Of a stretch of 59,361 nucleotides of DNA, positions 7,534 through 16,392 are shown in pieces (positions within the stretch are counted from its first letter, which is position 1; every line of letters begins with the position of its first letter). Source of the DNA: an uncultured Akkermansia sp. Its GTDB lineage: Bacteria > Verrucomicrobiota > Verrucomicrobiia > Verrucomicrobiales > Akkermansiaceae. The notes below the pieces were generated by a model that saw only the letters and a list, made by a program, of their open reading frames with translations, was not told the DNA's origin and searched no databases. Where the stretch lies: NCBI GenBank assembly GCA_947629715.1, contig CANRET010000006.1, forward strand, positions 1 through 59,361, given 5' to 3'. A program made the position numbers and the translations under genes.

Positions 7534-8598
7534 ATGCAAACGCGTGTAATCTGCATAGATGCGACCACCAACACACGCTCGGTTTATCGGGAGGTAGCCG
7601 AGTTGCTGGCGAGTGGTCAGATTGCGGCATTGCCGACAGAAACGGTGTACGGTTTGGCGGCGGATGCTTTTTGTGAGGAGGCGGTGGCTCGCGTGTTTGA
7701 AGTGAAGGAGCGCCCGAGTTTTGACCCGCTCATTTGCCACTTGCCGGAAGCGGCGGCTGTGCACAGCATCGCCGATGTGCCTGCAGAGTTGTACTCTTTA
7801 GTCAACAAACTGGCTGAACTTTTTTGGCCCGGTCCCATGACGCTGGTCCTGCCGCGCAAGTCTTGCGTGCCGGATATCGTGACAAGCGGGCTGCCCACCG
7901 TAGCATGCCGTGTGACCCGGCACGAAGTGATGCGCGGCGTAGCTCGGGCGCTGGGGCGCCCGGTTGCCGCACCCAGCGCCAATCGCTTCGGCCGCATATC
8001 CCCCACATCGGCTGCGGCGGTATTGGAGGAGCTTGGCGGACGCATCCCATTGGTCGTGGATGCCGGAGCATGCTCCGAAGGGTTGGAGAGTACCATCTTA
8101 CAGCCCTGCCTGGATGAGAAGGGAAAGCCCGCCGTGCGACTGCTTCGGGAGGGACCGATCACCCGCGAGAAATTGCGTGGGGTGTGTCGCGTACTCAGAG
8201 CGAAGCATGCGGCAACCGTCGCTGCGCCTACAGCGCCGGGGCAGCTCAGCTCGCACTACGCGCCGACAAAGCCGATGATCCTTTGTGATCCTCATGCTCC
8301 CTTCGTCCCTGAACAGGGCACGCGATACGGACTCATCACGTACCAAGGAGACTCACCGCTCGCCGCGCAGGGGGGGTGGTCACAGGTGATGGCTCTTTCC
8401 CCCGGTAGCGGACGCCTCGCGGAGGCTGCGGTGCGCCTCTTCGCCGTGATGCGTGCTATGGACGCACAACCGGACGTGGACTGCATTGTGGCCGAGGCGC
8501 TACCGGAGACCGGTCTGGGCTGTGCCATGATGGATCGCTTGCGACGCGCTTCTGCCGCTCGTTCTGTTTCCGTTTCCTCACGCTTTTCCAAACAATGA
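7534..8598 (+). CDS. L-threonylcarbamoyladenylate synthase (Sua5 type)
   Basis: The YrdC/TsaC domain (about 15-200) contains ALPTETVYGLAAD, WPGPMTLVLPRK and APSANRFGRISPTSA. A linker with QLSSHYAPTKP leads to a C-terminal Sua5 domain, giving 354 residues, the Sua5 rather than the short TsaC form. It makes threonylcarbamoyl-AMP from Thr, bicarbonate and ATP for the t6A37 modification of ANN-decoding tRNAs. The frame extends further upstream, but that part is antisense to rplI and precedes the promoter, so ATG 7534 is the likely start. It heads a translationally coupled operon with 8595-11669. Confidence 0.93.
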   Translation: MQTRVICIDATTNTRSVYREVAELLASGQIAALPTETVYGLAADAFCEEAVARVFEVKERPSFDPLICHLPEAAAVHSIADVPAELYSLVNKLAELFWPGPMTLVLPRKSCVPDIVTSGLPTVACRVTRHEVMRGVARALGRPVAAPSANRFGRISPTSAAAVLEELGGRIPLVVDAGACSEGLESTILQPCLDEKGKPAVRLLREGPITREKLRGVCRVLRAKHAATVAAPTAPGQLSSHYAPTKPMILCDPHAPFVPEQGTRYGLITYQGDSPLAAQGGWSQVMALSPGSGRLAEAAVRLFAVMRAMDAQPDVDCIVAEALPETGLGCAMMDRLRRASAARSVSVSSRFSKQ

Positions 8599-9089
8599 AG
8601 CGGCGTCTGCAGGTCATGATAATAGCGGCCGCCTTGCGTCTGGTGCATGCCGCTCTTGTGGAACTTCAGCGTTTGGATCCGGATGTGGCGGATGAGCTTC
8701 GTTGTTTGCCGACGGGCATGTCCTATGCCATTCACACGGGACATAACGCCCCGACGCTTTTCGTGCAATGGGACGGACAGAGGCTGAGGCGTATCGTTCA
8801 TCCTGAGACGCCGGCTGTATGTACATTGCGGTTAAAAGCGCTCGCCATCTCATTTCGCCTCTTCACCGGACAGATGGGGTTGGCGCATGCGTACGCACAG
8901 CACGCTTTCACCATGTCGGGGGAGATAGCGAATGTGATGCGTTTGGCGCGCCTTGTTAACCGCGCGGAAGCGTACCTTTTCCCTCCTTTCATGTCGCGGC
9001 GCATTTTGCCTGAGTTACCGGGACTGCCGGTAAGTCCACTGCGCGTTTACGCTGCCGTTCTAACAGGATTTCTTAGATTTGCCTACTGA
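8595..9089 (+). CDS. SCP2-like (sterol carrier protein 2) domain protein
   Basis: A 164-residue protein whose start overlaps the tsaC stop (ATGA). The central pattern resembles SCP2-type lipid carriers: a beta strand with FVQWDG, a strand with CTLRLKALAIS, then a G-x-LAHAYAQHAFTMSGEIANVMRL-like segment. The SCP2 call is tentative. There is no signal peptide, so it is probably cytoplasmic. It is coupled by start/stop overlap to an iron-type alcohol dehydrogenase and a class-3-like aldehyde dehydrogenase, which fits a carrier for long-chain alcohols or aldehydes; that role is inferred only from context. Confidence 0.5.
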   Translation: MKRRLQVMIIAAALRLVHAALVELQRLDPDVADELRCLPTGMSYAIHTGHNAPTLFVQWDGQRLRRIVHPETPAVCTLRLKALAISFRLFTGQMGLAHAYAQHAFTMSGEIANVMRLARLVNRAEAYLFPPFMSRRILPELPGLPVSPLRVYAAVLTGFLRFAY

Positions 9090-10273
9090 TGAAACCCTCC
9101 TATTTCGAATTCCAAAACGCCGTCAAGTTGCTTTGCGGGAAAAACGCGCTTGAGCGCATACCGGATGAATTGCGCCATTTGGAGTCCACGCGTCCGTTGC
9201 TGCTCACGGATGCCGTGCTATTGCGACTGGGTGTGACGGCAGTGGTGCGTGATGCCATGGAATCGGAAGGTTGTGCGCCGGCGGCCGTCTTTACGGATAT
9301 TCCCGTTGATTCGTCGTTGAGCGTGGTGAACCGCATTGCCGCTGTGTATCGTGAGTGCAAGTGCGACGGCATTGTAGCCGTGGGCGGCGGTTCCGTCATA
9401 GATTCCGCCAAAGGTGCGAGACGGGCGCTCTCGCAGGAGGCGAATGATATTTTATCGCTCAGTGGTGTGGAGAATTTGCACTGCGGACGTCATGTTCCTT
9501 TCATCGTCATTCCCACCACTGCCGGCACCGGTTCGGAGTGCACGGGCGTGGCGGTGATCCGGAATGAAGAGCAGGGGGTCAAGATGGAATTTCTTTCCCC
9601 CTTCGTGGAGCCGGATGTGGCTGTGTTGGACGCGCGTATGACGTTGAGGCTTCCCGCGCGCGCCACGGCATCGACCGGCATTGACGCCCTGTGCCATGCT
9701 ATTGAAGCAGCCACCTGCCTCCAGAGCAATCCGCTGAGTTCAGCGTACTGCTGCGCGGCCATTCGTCTCATTTCTGCTAACATCGTGAGGGCGGTGCAGC
9801 ACGGAGCAGACGCCGAGGCCCGTCTGAACATGGCCATGGCGGCCACGATGGCGGGCATCGCTTTTTCCAACTCCATGGTGGGTGCGGTGCATGCTGTCGG
9901 GCATGCGCTGGGGGGAGTATGTCATGTGCCTCATGCTGAAGCTATGGGCATTTTGCTGCCTCACGTGTTGCGCTACAACTTACCCGTCGCTGCAGAGGAT
10001 TATGCAAGATTGCTCCCGGACATGGCGGGTTGGGAGAGAGCTGCCGCCACGCCGGCTGATCAGCGGGGGGAGGCCATGGTGCAAACCGTGGCGGATTTAC
10101 TGGAGCGTCTGCATCAACTCGTCGGCATACCGCTGCGTCTCTCGGAAGTCGGAGTGACGGAACAGGAGCTCCCCCGTGTTGCCAAAACGGCGGTCAATGA
10201 CGGCGCCATCATTGTGAACCCGCGCGCCATGTCGGAGCAGCAAGTTTACGAGTTGTTGCGCCGCGTGTTCTGA
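9089..10273 (+). CDS. Iron-containing alcohol dehydrogenase
   Basis: A 394-residue group III (Fe-ADH) dehydrogenase. The NAD-binding half has GGGSVIDSAKG and PTTAGTGSE. The metal-binding half has GIDALCHAIE, then AVHAVGHALGG and CHVPHAEAMG, supplying the Asp and three His ligands. It would interconvert an alcohol and an aldehyde with NAD(P); the substrate cannot be read from sequence. The start overlaps the preceding stop (TGATG), and the aldehyde dehydrogenase follows after 25 bp, suggesting two-step oxidation of an alcohol to an acid or the reverse. Confidence 0.92.
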   Translation: MKPSYFEFQNAVKLLCGKNALERIPDELRHLESTRPLLLTDAVLLRLGVTAVVRDAMESEGCAPAAVFTDIPVDSSLSVVNRIAAVYRECKCDGIVAVGGGSVIDSAKGARRALSQEANDILSLSGVENLHCGRHVPFIVIPTTAGTGSECTGVAVIRNEEQGVKMEFLSPFVEPDVAVLDARMTLRLPARATASTGIDALCHAIEAATCLQSNPLSSAYCCAAIRLISANIVRAVQHGADAEARLNMAMAATMAGIAFSNSMVGAVHAVGHALGGVCHVPHAEAMGILLPHVLRYNLPVAAEDYARLLPDMAGWERAAATPADQRGEAMVQTVADLLERLHQLVGIPLRLSEVGVTEQELPRVAKTAVNDGAIIVNPRAMSEQQVYELLRRVF

Positions 10274-10298
10274 AAGTTGTCTCAACCATCCAAAAATC

Positions 10299-11669
10299 AT
10301 GCAGAATATCCTCGAAAAGCAACGACGATTTTTTATGAGCGGGGCCACGCGACCTCTCGCTTTCCGTCGCGATGCTCTCAAGCGCTTGCAGCAGGCCATG
10401 CGCGAACGCGAAAAACAGCTCGCAGACGCGCTGCATGCCGACTTGGGTAAATCTGCGGCGGAATCATACATGTGCGAGATCGGGCTGTGCCTGAGTTCTG
10501 TGCGCGAGGCAATCAACCATCTGCGACGTTGGGCGGCTCCCAAGCGGGTGAGCGTCCCACTGGCACAATTTCCGGCTTCGGCGCGCATTATTCCGGAGCC
10601 GTACGGAGTGGCTCTTATTATCAGCCCGTGGAATTACCCCATGCTGTTGAGCATCGATCCGCTCATCTCTGCCTTGGCTGCGGGGAATTGCTGTGTTTTG
10701 CGCTTTTCACGCAACGCTCCTCATACGGCCGCTGCGCTCACCGAACTGCTGTCCGACGTTTTCCCGCAGGAGTACGTCACCGTGGTCGGCGGCGGCACGG
10801 ATACGGCAGCGCAGCTCCTCGCGCTTCCCTTCGATACCATGTTCTTCACCGGCAGTCCGAATGTGGGAAAGCAGGTGATGCAGGCTGCCGCAGCCAATCT
10901 CGTGCCTGTCACTCTTGAGTTGGGGGGCAAGAGCCCATGCATCGTGGACGACACGGCCAACATCCCCCTTGCCGCTCGCCGCATTGCATTCGGCAAAACT
11001 CTCAACGCCGGACAGACTTGCGTGGCGCCGGATTACCTGCTCATCCATCGCCGTGTGAAGGAGCAGTTTGCCGCTGAGTATGCCATCGCTGTTCGCGAGA
11101 TGTTTGGCGAGCGCCCGGCGGACAATTTGAACTTTGCGCATATCGTGAACGAACGGCACTTCCGGCGCTTGCAAGGCCTGTTGCAGGGAGCGCGCATTTG
11201 CTTCGGCGGAGCGGTGAACGCCGAAACCCTGCGTATTGAACCCACGCTTCTGGATGATGTGGATCCGGACTCTTCTCCTTGCATGCAAGAGGAAATTTTC
11301 GGTCCGATCCTGCCCATGATGTCCTTTGATTCTCTGGACGAAGTCGAACATTTTGTTCAAGCGCGTCCCAAGCCTTTGGCCTGCTACATTTTCACATCCG
11401 ATCGCCGCACCGAGCAGCGTTTGCTCACTTCCATCTCTTCCGGCGGAGTCTGTATCAACGATACCATCATGCACCTCGCAGTGCCCAATCTTCCCTTTGG
11501 CGGGGTGGGGCAGAGCGGCATGGGAGCCTACCACGGCGCTACCGGCTTCAACACGTTTTCCCACGCCAAAGGGACATTGCGTCGCTTCACCTTCCTTGAT
11601 TTTCCCTTTCGCTATGCTCCCATCAATGAGTGGAAGCAAAAAGCGCTTCGTTTCTTCCTGGGCCGGTAA
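10299..11669 (+). CDS. Aldehyde dehydrogenase (class 3-like)
   Basis: A 456-residue NAD(P)-dependent aldehyde dehydrogenase. Visible landmarks are the Rossmann motif SPWNYPMLL, FTGSPNVGKQV, the general base in LELGGKSP and the catalytic Cys in NAGQTCVAPDY. Length and the C-terminal PFGGVGQSGMGAYHG with a short basic tail resemble class-3 and fatty-aldehyde dehydrogenases. It is last in the tsaC/SCP2-like/ADH operon and would oxidise the aldehyde made by its neighbour. It converges on the FAD-oxidoreductase gene with only 8 bp between them and no clear terminator. Confidence 0.93.
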   Translation: MQNILEKQRRFFMSGATRPLAFRRDALKRLQQAMREREKQLADALHADLGKSAAESYMCEIGLCLSSVREAINHLRRWAAPKRVSVPLAQFPASARIIPEPYGVALIISPWNYPMLLSIDPLISALAAGNCCVLRFSRNAPHTAAALTELLSDVFPQEYVTVVGGGTDTAAQLLALPFDTMFFTGSPNVGKQVMQAAAANLVPVTLELGGKSPCIVDDTANIPLAARRIAFGKTLNAGQTCVAPDYLLIHRRVKEQFAAEYAIAVREMFGERPADNLNFAHIVNERHFRRLQGLLQGARICFGGAVNAETLRIEPTLLDDVDPDSSPCMQEEIFGPILPMMSFDSLDEVEHFVQARPKPLACYIFTSDRRTEQRLLTSISSGGVCINDTIMHLAVPNLPFGGVGQSGMGAYHGATGFNTFSHAKGTLRRFTFLDFPFRYAPINEWKQKALRFFLGR

Positions 11670-11677
11670 GCAGTTAC

Positions 11678-13258
11678 TTATAGTTTTTTTGAGTTTACTG
11701 CGGCTTCGGCGCACAGACGTCCGTCCATGGCGGCCGATATAATTCCGCCGGCATAGCCTGCACCCTCGGCGCAAGGAAAGAGTCCTGCGAGTTGCGGGTG
11801 TTGCAGGGAGTCGCTGTCGCGGGGAATGCGCACCGGTGAACTCGTGCGGGTTTCCGTGCCGATGAGGAGACCGTCTTCACCGGTGAAGCCGGGGATGTTT
11901 CGCTCGAAGAGTCGCAGAGCCTCGTCCATGCGTTCGCAGATGCCGCGCGGCAGCAGCTCGCGGAGGTCAAAGGGGGTCAGTCCCGGGCGGTAGTTGCTCT
12001 TGCGCAGAGAGTCGGAGGCGCGGTGCGCTAAAAAGTCGGAGACGCGTTGAGCCGGCGCCTTCATGCCGCCGCCGCCTGCTCGGGCGCACGCTTGTTCAAG
12101 CCGCTTTTGCCAGGCGATGCCGGAGAGCGCGCCGAACTCAGGGGCCAGGTCATCGGTGTCCTCCGGCGTTACGGTCACCACGAAGCCGGAGTTTGCGAAG
12201 GGGGAATTGCGTCGCGAAAGGGACATGCCATTGACGACGACTTCGTCGCCTTCCGTCGCTGTCGGTACGATGAACCCGCCGGGGCACATGCAGAACGAAT
12301 GAACGCCCCGGTCGCGAATGGTGGTGGCGAGCGAGTAGCGTGCGGCGGGCAGGAAATCGGGGCGAATTTGTCCTCGCTTCAGGTGGTATTGAGCAGCATC
12401 GATGAGCGCCTGGGGGTGTTCGATGCGCACGCCGACGGCAAACGTTTTGCGCTCCATGAGCAGCCCTTCCGCCGCCAGCATGCGGTAGATGTCCCGTGCG
12501 CTATGCCCGGTGGCCAGGATGACGCTCTCGGCGAGCCATTCGCGTCCGTCAGCGCTGATCGCTCCTACCGCGCGGCGTCGATCCGCACTGCGCAGCAAGC
12601 TGCAAACGCGCGTGTTGAAGTGTATTTCTCCGCCGGCGTTGAGAATGGAGCGGCGGATGGACTGAATGATGCGCGGCAACTTGTCGGAGCCGATATGGGG
12701 ATGCGAGTCGGTGAGGATGGAAGGATCAGCGCCGTGCGCGACGAAGTAGCGGTAGATTTGCGACACGTCTCCGCGTTTGGTGGCGCGGGTGTAGAGCTTG
12801 CCGTCGGAGAAGGCCCCGGCGCCGCCCTCGCCGAAGCAGTAGTTGGAATCAGGCGGAACAACGCCTTCACAATTGATGGGGCGCAGATCAAAGCGGCGGG
12901 ACGACACGTCCTTGCCTCGCTCCAGAATCACCGGGCATGTCCCGAGTTCTATGCAACGCAGAGCTGCGAACAACCCCGCCGGTCCGGCGCCGATGATGAG
13001 GATGCGCGGCGATCCTGCGGGGAGTGGCGGGGGAGCCGTCGGCAACGGCGGGGGAGGGGGAAGCGGCTCGTCCACGGCAACGAGGCAGTGCAGTTGTTTG
13101 CAAATGACGCGCTGGCGTGCATCGATACTCTGCTTGAGTAGGCGCAGTCCCCGGATGCGGTGCAGAGGCAAGTGCAGTTCGCGAGCGGCAGCGCGCAGAC
13201 GGGCATCGCGGGAGTCAGCCTGCGGCAGGGGCAAGCGCAAGTGAAGCTCCCGAAGCAT
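11678..13258 (-). CDS. FAD-dependent oxidoreductase, COG2509-like
   Basis: A 526-residue flavoprotein. An N-terminal helical domain (about 1-75) and a Pro-rich linker lead to a dinucleotide-binding motif ILIIGAGPAGLFAA (about residues 86-100), then the CFGEGGAGAFSDGKL signature, VILATGHSARD, and a C-terminal FAD motif (GLFPCAEGAGYAGGI). This pattern matches a conserved bacterial FAD-dependent dehydrogenase family of unknown substrate. It lies 14 bp downstream of cysE in the same orientation, so it is probably part of the polyprenyl synthase-cysE operon. No physiological role can be assigned from sequence. Confidence 0.85.
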   Translation of the reverse strand: MLRELHLRLPLPQADSRDARLRAAARELHLPLHRIRGLRLLKQSIDARQRVICKQLHCLVAVDEPLPPPPPLPTAPPPLPAGSPRILIIGAGPAGLFAALRCIELGTCPVILERGKDVSSRRFDLRPINCEGVVPPDSNYCFGEGGAGAFSDGKLYTRATKRGDVSQIYRYFVAHGADPSILTDSHPHIGSDKLPRIIQSIRRSILNAGGEIHFNTRVCSLLRSADRRRAVGAISADGREWLAESVILATGHSARDIYRMLAAEGLLMERKTFAVGVRIEHPQALIDAAQYHLKRGQIRPDFLPAARYSLATTIRDRGVHSFCMCPGGFIVPTATEGDEVVVNGMSLSRRNSPFANSGFVVTVTPEDTDDLAPEFGALSGIAWQKRLEQACARAGGGGMKAPAQRVSDFLAHRASDSLRKSNYRPGLTPFDLRELLPRGICERMDEALRLFERNIPGFTGEDGLLIGTETRTSSPVRIPRDSDSLQHPQLAGLFPCAEGAGYAGGIISAAMDGRLCAEAAVNSKKL

Positions 13259-13272
13259 GGCGGCGCGGATGT

Positions 13273-14106
13273 TTAACGAATACTCTGCTGCATGCAGAGA
13301 GCAGGCTCGTCTTCAACGGTTGCACCCACGACGACGGCGGGAACTCCGGCCACGGTTGTGTGCGGACTCACATCATCCAGCACCACGGATGAGGCGGCGA
13401 TTTTCGCACCTTCGCCGATTTCGACACGTCCCAGCACTTTTGCTCCCGCACCTATCATGACCCCCGTGCGAACAACCGGGTGACGGTCGCAAAACTCCTT
13501 GCCGGTGCCGCCGAGCGTGACCTCGTGCAGCATGGAAACATTGTTCTCCACAATGGCAGTTTCACCGATGACGATGCCCGTACCGTGGTCGAGCATGATG
13601 CCGCAGCCTATTTGTGCTGCCGGGTGAATGTCAATGCCGAAGACCTCGCTGGCAAGGCTTTGCAGCAGAAGCGCGGGGAGCTGTCGCTCCTGTTTCCAGA
13701 GCGCGTGCGCAAAACGGTAGGCGCACAGAGCGTGAAATCCTTTAAAGAAAAGCAACGGGTTGAGCGGGGAGTGGCTGGCGGGGTCGCGGTGGACGACGGC
13801 GTGCAGGTCTGCGGTCATGCATGCTGCGAGCTGCGGGCATTTGTCCAGCTCAGCCGTAAAGAGAGCCTCCCATTCCTCGCGGGTGAAATACGGGCACGCA
13901 AGTCGCTGTGCTAAGCGCACCGCAATGGCGTCTTGCAGTTCAGATCGTGAAAGTACAATCTCCTCAAGCATGCCGGCCAGGCGCGGTTCTCTGCCGGCTT
14001 CTTCCCAAGCGTTGGCCAGCGTTTTCTCCCAAAGTTCCTCTGCCGACTTCGGTAGCTTAGGGAGCATCATTTCCGGGCGTAATGCGCATCTCTCGGTTGT
14101 TGTCAT
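13273..14106 (-). CDS. cysE: Serine O-acetyltransferase
   Basis: The N-terminal helical domain (PYFTREEW, DLHAVVHRDPAS) and the left-handed beta-helix of hexapeptide repeats (GIDIHPAAQIGCGIMLDHGTG, IGETAIVENN, IGAGAKVLGRVEIGEG) are those of CysE. The catalytic Asp/His context HRDPAS and LDHGTG are present. It makes O-acetylserine from serine and acetyl-CoA, the committed step of cysteine synthesis. I place the start at ATG 14106, which overlaps the upstream stop (ATGA); a longer in-frame start at 14133 would overlap the neighbour by 31 bp. The product is 277 residues. Confidence 0.94.
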   Translation of the reverse strand: MTTTERCALRPEMMLPKLPKSAEELWEKTLANAWEEAGREPRLAGMLEEIVLSRSELQDAIAVRLAQRLACPYFTREEWEALFTAELDKCPQLAACMTADLHAVVHRDPASHSPLNPLLFFKGFHALCAYRFAHALWKQERQLPALLLQSLASEVFGIDIHPAAQIGCGIMLDHGTGIVIGETAIVENNVSMLHEVTLGGTGKEFCDRHPVVRTGVMIGAGAKVLGRVEIGEGAKIAASSVVLDDVSPHTTVAGVPAVVVGATVEDEPALCMQQSIR

Positions 14107-15128
14107 GAGCATATCAGTGTTCCGTTGCAGCAATCCTGCAACATTTCATCCAAACGGTAGGTCGTTTCTGCCAAGGCCGTGCGAGCCGGACTTTCCGGCA
14201 GGCGCCACAACGCCTCGCGAGCCTCCTCATTGCGCGAGAGCGCTTCATTCGCCGAGAGCTGCAGCGCCACGTGAAAGCTCTCCGTCCGGCGCAAACGTTG
14301 CAAGTCGAAGCCTCTTCGGTTTTCTACGGCATCGCGCACTTCAGCGGCAATGTCTTCGTTATCCGCCTCCGAAAGAAAGAGAATCGGCAGGGTGAGCTTT
14401 CCTTTTTGTACGTCGGTGCCCAGGGTCTTGCCCGCTTGCTGATCCACCCCGAGCAGATCCAGACAATCATCGTAAATCTGGTAAGAAACGCCCAACAATG
14501 TTCCCATGCGGTTGAGGTGCTCCACGATGTCGTCCTCCAGCCCCTGCAGCATGGCCGCGCCGCTCATGGCCATGGCGAAGAGAGTGGCGGTCTTTTTCCG
14601 CACGATTTCGTAGTACTCCGCGCGCGTCATACTCGCATCCCACAGACGCGTGGACTGCTCCACTTCCCCTTCACACAGGTCGCGCGTGGCTGTTGCCATG
14701 CGCTGATTGAAGCGCAAATCCCCGATACGCGTTCCGAGTACCATAGCCTGCGCCAAAAGCGTGTCGCCCAGCAGCACCGCCAATTCATTCCCCCACAGAG
14801 CGTTCGGCGTGGGACGATCCCGGCGCACCTCAGCCTTATCCAACACGTCGTCATGAATGAGCGAAGCCATGTGAAGCATCTCCAGCAATGCCGCAAAAGA
14901 AATGTGCTCCTCCTTGACGCCTCCGGTAGCGGCTGCCGTCAGCAAGGCCAGTCCGGGACGTATCATTTTGCCGCGCCCCGTGCAAACTTGCTCCATGTAC
15001 GTTTGCACATGCGGACAAAATCCCTTCACCTGAGCGGCAATTGTCTCCCTCACCTTCCTCAGGTCGTCTTTGATGAGGCGCAGGTGTTGTTTGTGGTGAC
15101 GCAGTTTGCTGAAAAAAGGAAAGCTCAT
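14103..15128 (-). CDS. Polyprenyl diphosphate synthase (trans-IPPS)
   Basis: A 341-residue isoprenyl synthase with both aspartate-rich motifs: LIHDDVLDKAEVRR-PTPN (FARM type) and YQIYDDCLDLLG (SARM), plus GKMIRPGLALL near the N-terminus. It condenses isopentenyl diphosphate units onto an allylic primer to give the long prenyl chain used for quinones. The chain length is not predictable here. An in-frame TTG at 15188 lies inside the predicted promoter, so ATG 15128 is preferred. The start of cysE overlaps its stop. Confidence 0.93.
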   Translation of the reverse strand: MSFPFFSKLRHHKQHLRLIKDDLRKVRETIAAQVKGFCPHVQTYMEQVCTGRGKMIRPGLALLTAAATGGVKEEHISFAALLEMLHMASLIHDDVLDKAEVRRDRPTPNALWGNELAVLLGDTLLAQAMVLGTRIGDLRFNQRMATATRDLCEGEVEQSTRLWDASMTRAEYYEIVRKKTATLFAMAMSGAAMLQGLEDDIVEHLNRMGTLLGVSYQIYDDCLDLLGVDQQAGKTLGTDVQKGKLTLPILFLSEADNEDIAAEVRDAVENRRGFDLQRLRRTESFHVALQLSANEALSRNEEAREALWRLPESPARTALAETTYRLDEMLQDCCNGTLICS

Positions 15129-15166
15129 GGGAGCAGGAATGCCCAGTTGCAGCGGGTTGTGCGATA

Positions 15167-15195
15167 CTTTTAGCAGAGAAACGCTCAATTTGCAA
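15167..15195 (-). promoter_or_regulatory. Predicted promoter of the polyprenyl synthase-cysE operon
   Basis: Minus-strand TTGCAA (15195-15190), 17 bp, TAAAAG (15172-15167). The leader to ATG 15128 would be about 32 nt. Confidence 0.4.
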
Positions 15196-15230
15196 GCAGA
15201 TAAACATTCGGGACGGCGAACGCAGCTGCT

Positions 15231-15578
15231 TTGTGCTTGACAAGGATGGTGGCACCTGCTACAGGGAGGGCGTTATGGCACGCGACGTCTGTGTCGCTTT
15301 CCTTGCGGGAGAGTAATGGTACGGAAGACGGGACGTGCCTTATTGACGGAAGCACAGAGGAGATGTTCAATAGCCTGCGAGAGCTGTTCCGAGTACCGCG
15401 CGTCACTCCGGCGAGTGAATATGCGGAGCGGTTCCGCGCAGCTCGAGCCGAAGCGTTGAGGCGTGCGGTTGGGCTCGTATCGCGAGGGAACGTGCAGCTG
15501 ACTGGCGGTAATTACGCGTGCTACTCCACAGCTTCCAAAAGTAACGCTGCCATCGGCAAGTCTAAAGAGGTTTTGTGA
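15231..15578 (+). CDS. Hypothetical protein, possibly a gene remnant
   Basis: An open frame of up to 115 codons. Only the second half looks protein-like: from an internal ATG at 15363 it reads MFNSLRELFRVPRVTP, then EYAERFRAARAEALRRA and SRGNVQLTGGNYA. I do not recognise a family. There is no good ribosome-binding site for either start. Seven bases after its TGA another ATG opens in the same frame (15585), and that frame is itself cut by a TAG, so the patch may be a single decayed gene. No promoter is apparent. Confidence 0.35.
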   Translation: MCLTRMVAPATGRALWHATSVSLSLRESNGTEDGTCLIDGSTEEMFNSLRELFRVPRVTPASEYAERFRAARAEALRRAVGLVSRGNVQLTGGNYACYSTASKSNAAIGKSKEVL

Positions 15579-15584
15579 TTTGCC

Positions 15585-15755
15585 ATGACTAGGAGTGATG
15601 CACCCGAGGAGCCGAAGGATGAGAAGGATAAAACTTGGTTTCTCAGGTGCTGGAGGGAGTACGATGAAAGCTTTGGAGAATCAGGGGCTTCGGCGAAATT
15701 GTGTGAGCAGCTGTCCGGGGCGACGAATGTTGATGTGATCGATCTATTACGGTAG
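15585..15755 (+). CDS. Small hypothetical ORF cut by an in-frame amber codon
   Basis: ATG 15585 opens 56 acidic codons (begins MTRSDAPEEPKDEKDK) ending at TAG 15753-15755. The same frame then continues for 37 codons (hydrophobic end LALLKLIVSHLIF) to TAG 15867-15869. The upstream ORF ending at 15578 is also in this frame. This is consistent with a decayed gene, or with one short acidic protein. No family recognised. Confidence 0.3.
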   Translation: MTRSDAPEEPKDEKDKTWFLRCWREYDESFGESGASAKLCEQLSGATNVDVIDLLR

Positions 15756-15985
15756 TCCGGCCGGTTGGCAACAGGTGCCATTAAGGCTTCTGCGGAGAGC
15801 AGAGAGCTGCTGCAACGTGCTTTTGCACTGGCTCTTTTGAAGCTCATCGTCTCCCATCTCATTTTTTAGAACCTTTTATTTGCCAGGGTTCCTCCGCGCA
15901 ACGCGCGCGAATTCTTCAAATCACACATCGCACGTAGGCAAATGCATTTCCTAATGCATTTGCCCTGTCGCAAAGTGTAATTGCC

Positions 15986-16014
15986 TTGACGTGTGAGGTA
16001 AATTAGGGCAAAAT
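15986..16014 (+). promoter_or_regulatory. Predicted promoter at the start of the lipoprotein gene
   Basis: TTGACG (15986-15991), 17 bp, CAAAAT (16009-16014). The predicted +1 coincides with the GTG start codon at 16021. Confidence 0.5.
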
Positions 16015-16020
16015 GGGCGC

Positions 16021-16392
16021 GTGAAAGAGTTTTTCATAGCGTGGGTTTGTGTGTTGTCGGCGTTGCTGCTTGCACCTGGTTGCAAACCTCAGGGGACGGA
16101 TATTGACAAGCTCACGGAGTTGCAGCGACGCAATGCGCAGCTGCGTCAGGACATAGCGGAGATGAGAAATACGATACGCCGAGCGGGGGAGGATGATCCG
16201 CATTTGCAAGAGCAAATCGACGCGCGCAATAAGGAAGTGGTGCAGGCTTATGAAGTCCTCAAGGAGCTGAAGACCCAGGAGACGGAGGTTCGCATGCGGC
16301 GTATCGAATTGGAGGGGCGTTTGGAATCGTTTCGTGAGAGTTTTCGCGAGCTGCAAAATCGAGTCGTTTCGACAATTCAAAGTGCACAATGA
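16021..16392 (+). CDS. Coiled-coil lipoprotein
   Basis: A 123-residue protein beginning with a signal peptide and a lipobox LAPGC (Cys near residue 21). It is followed by one long, highly charged helix with heptad-like spacing (TELQRRNAQLRQDIAEMR onward). It is probably anchored to a membrane through the Cys and forms a coiled coil. GTG is the start; no Shine-Dalgarno sequence precedes it, in keeping with the promoter abutting the codon. The stop overlaps the next start (ATGA), and the next gene encodes another coiled-coil envelope protein, so the two may interact (inferred). Confidence 0.75.
   Translation: MKEFFIAWVCVLSALLLAPGCKPQGTDIDKLTELQRRNAQLRQDIAEMRNTIRRAGEDDPHLQEQIDARNKEVVQAYEVLKELKTQETEVRMRRIELEGRLESFRESFRELQNRVVSTIQSAQ

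Noticed and set aside
12047..13141. A 364-codon plus-strand frame opposite the FAD oxidoreductase
   Set aside because: Shadow of a well-supported minus-strand gene.
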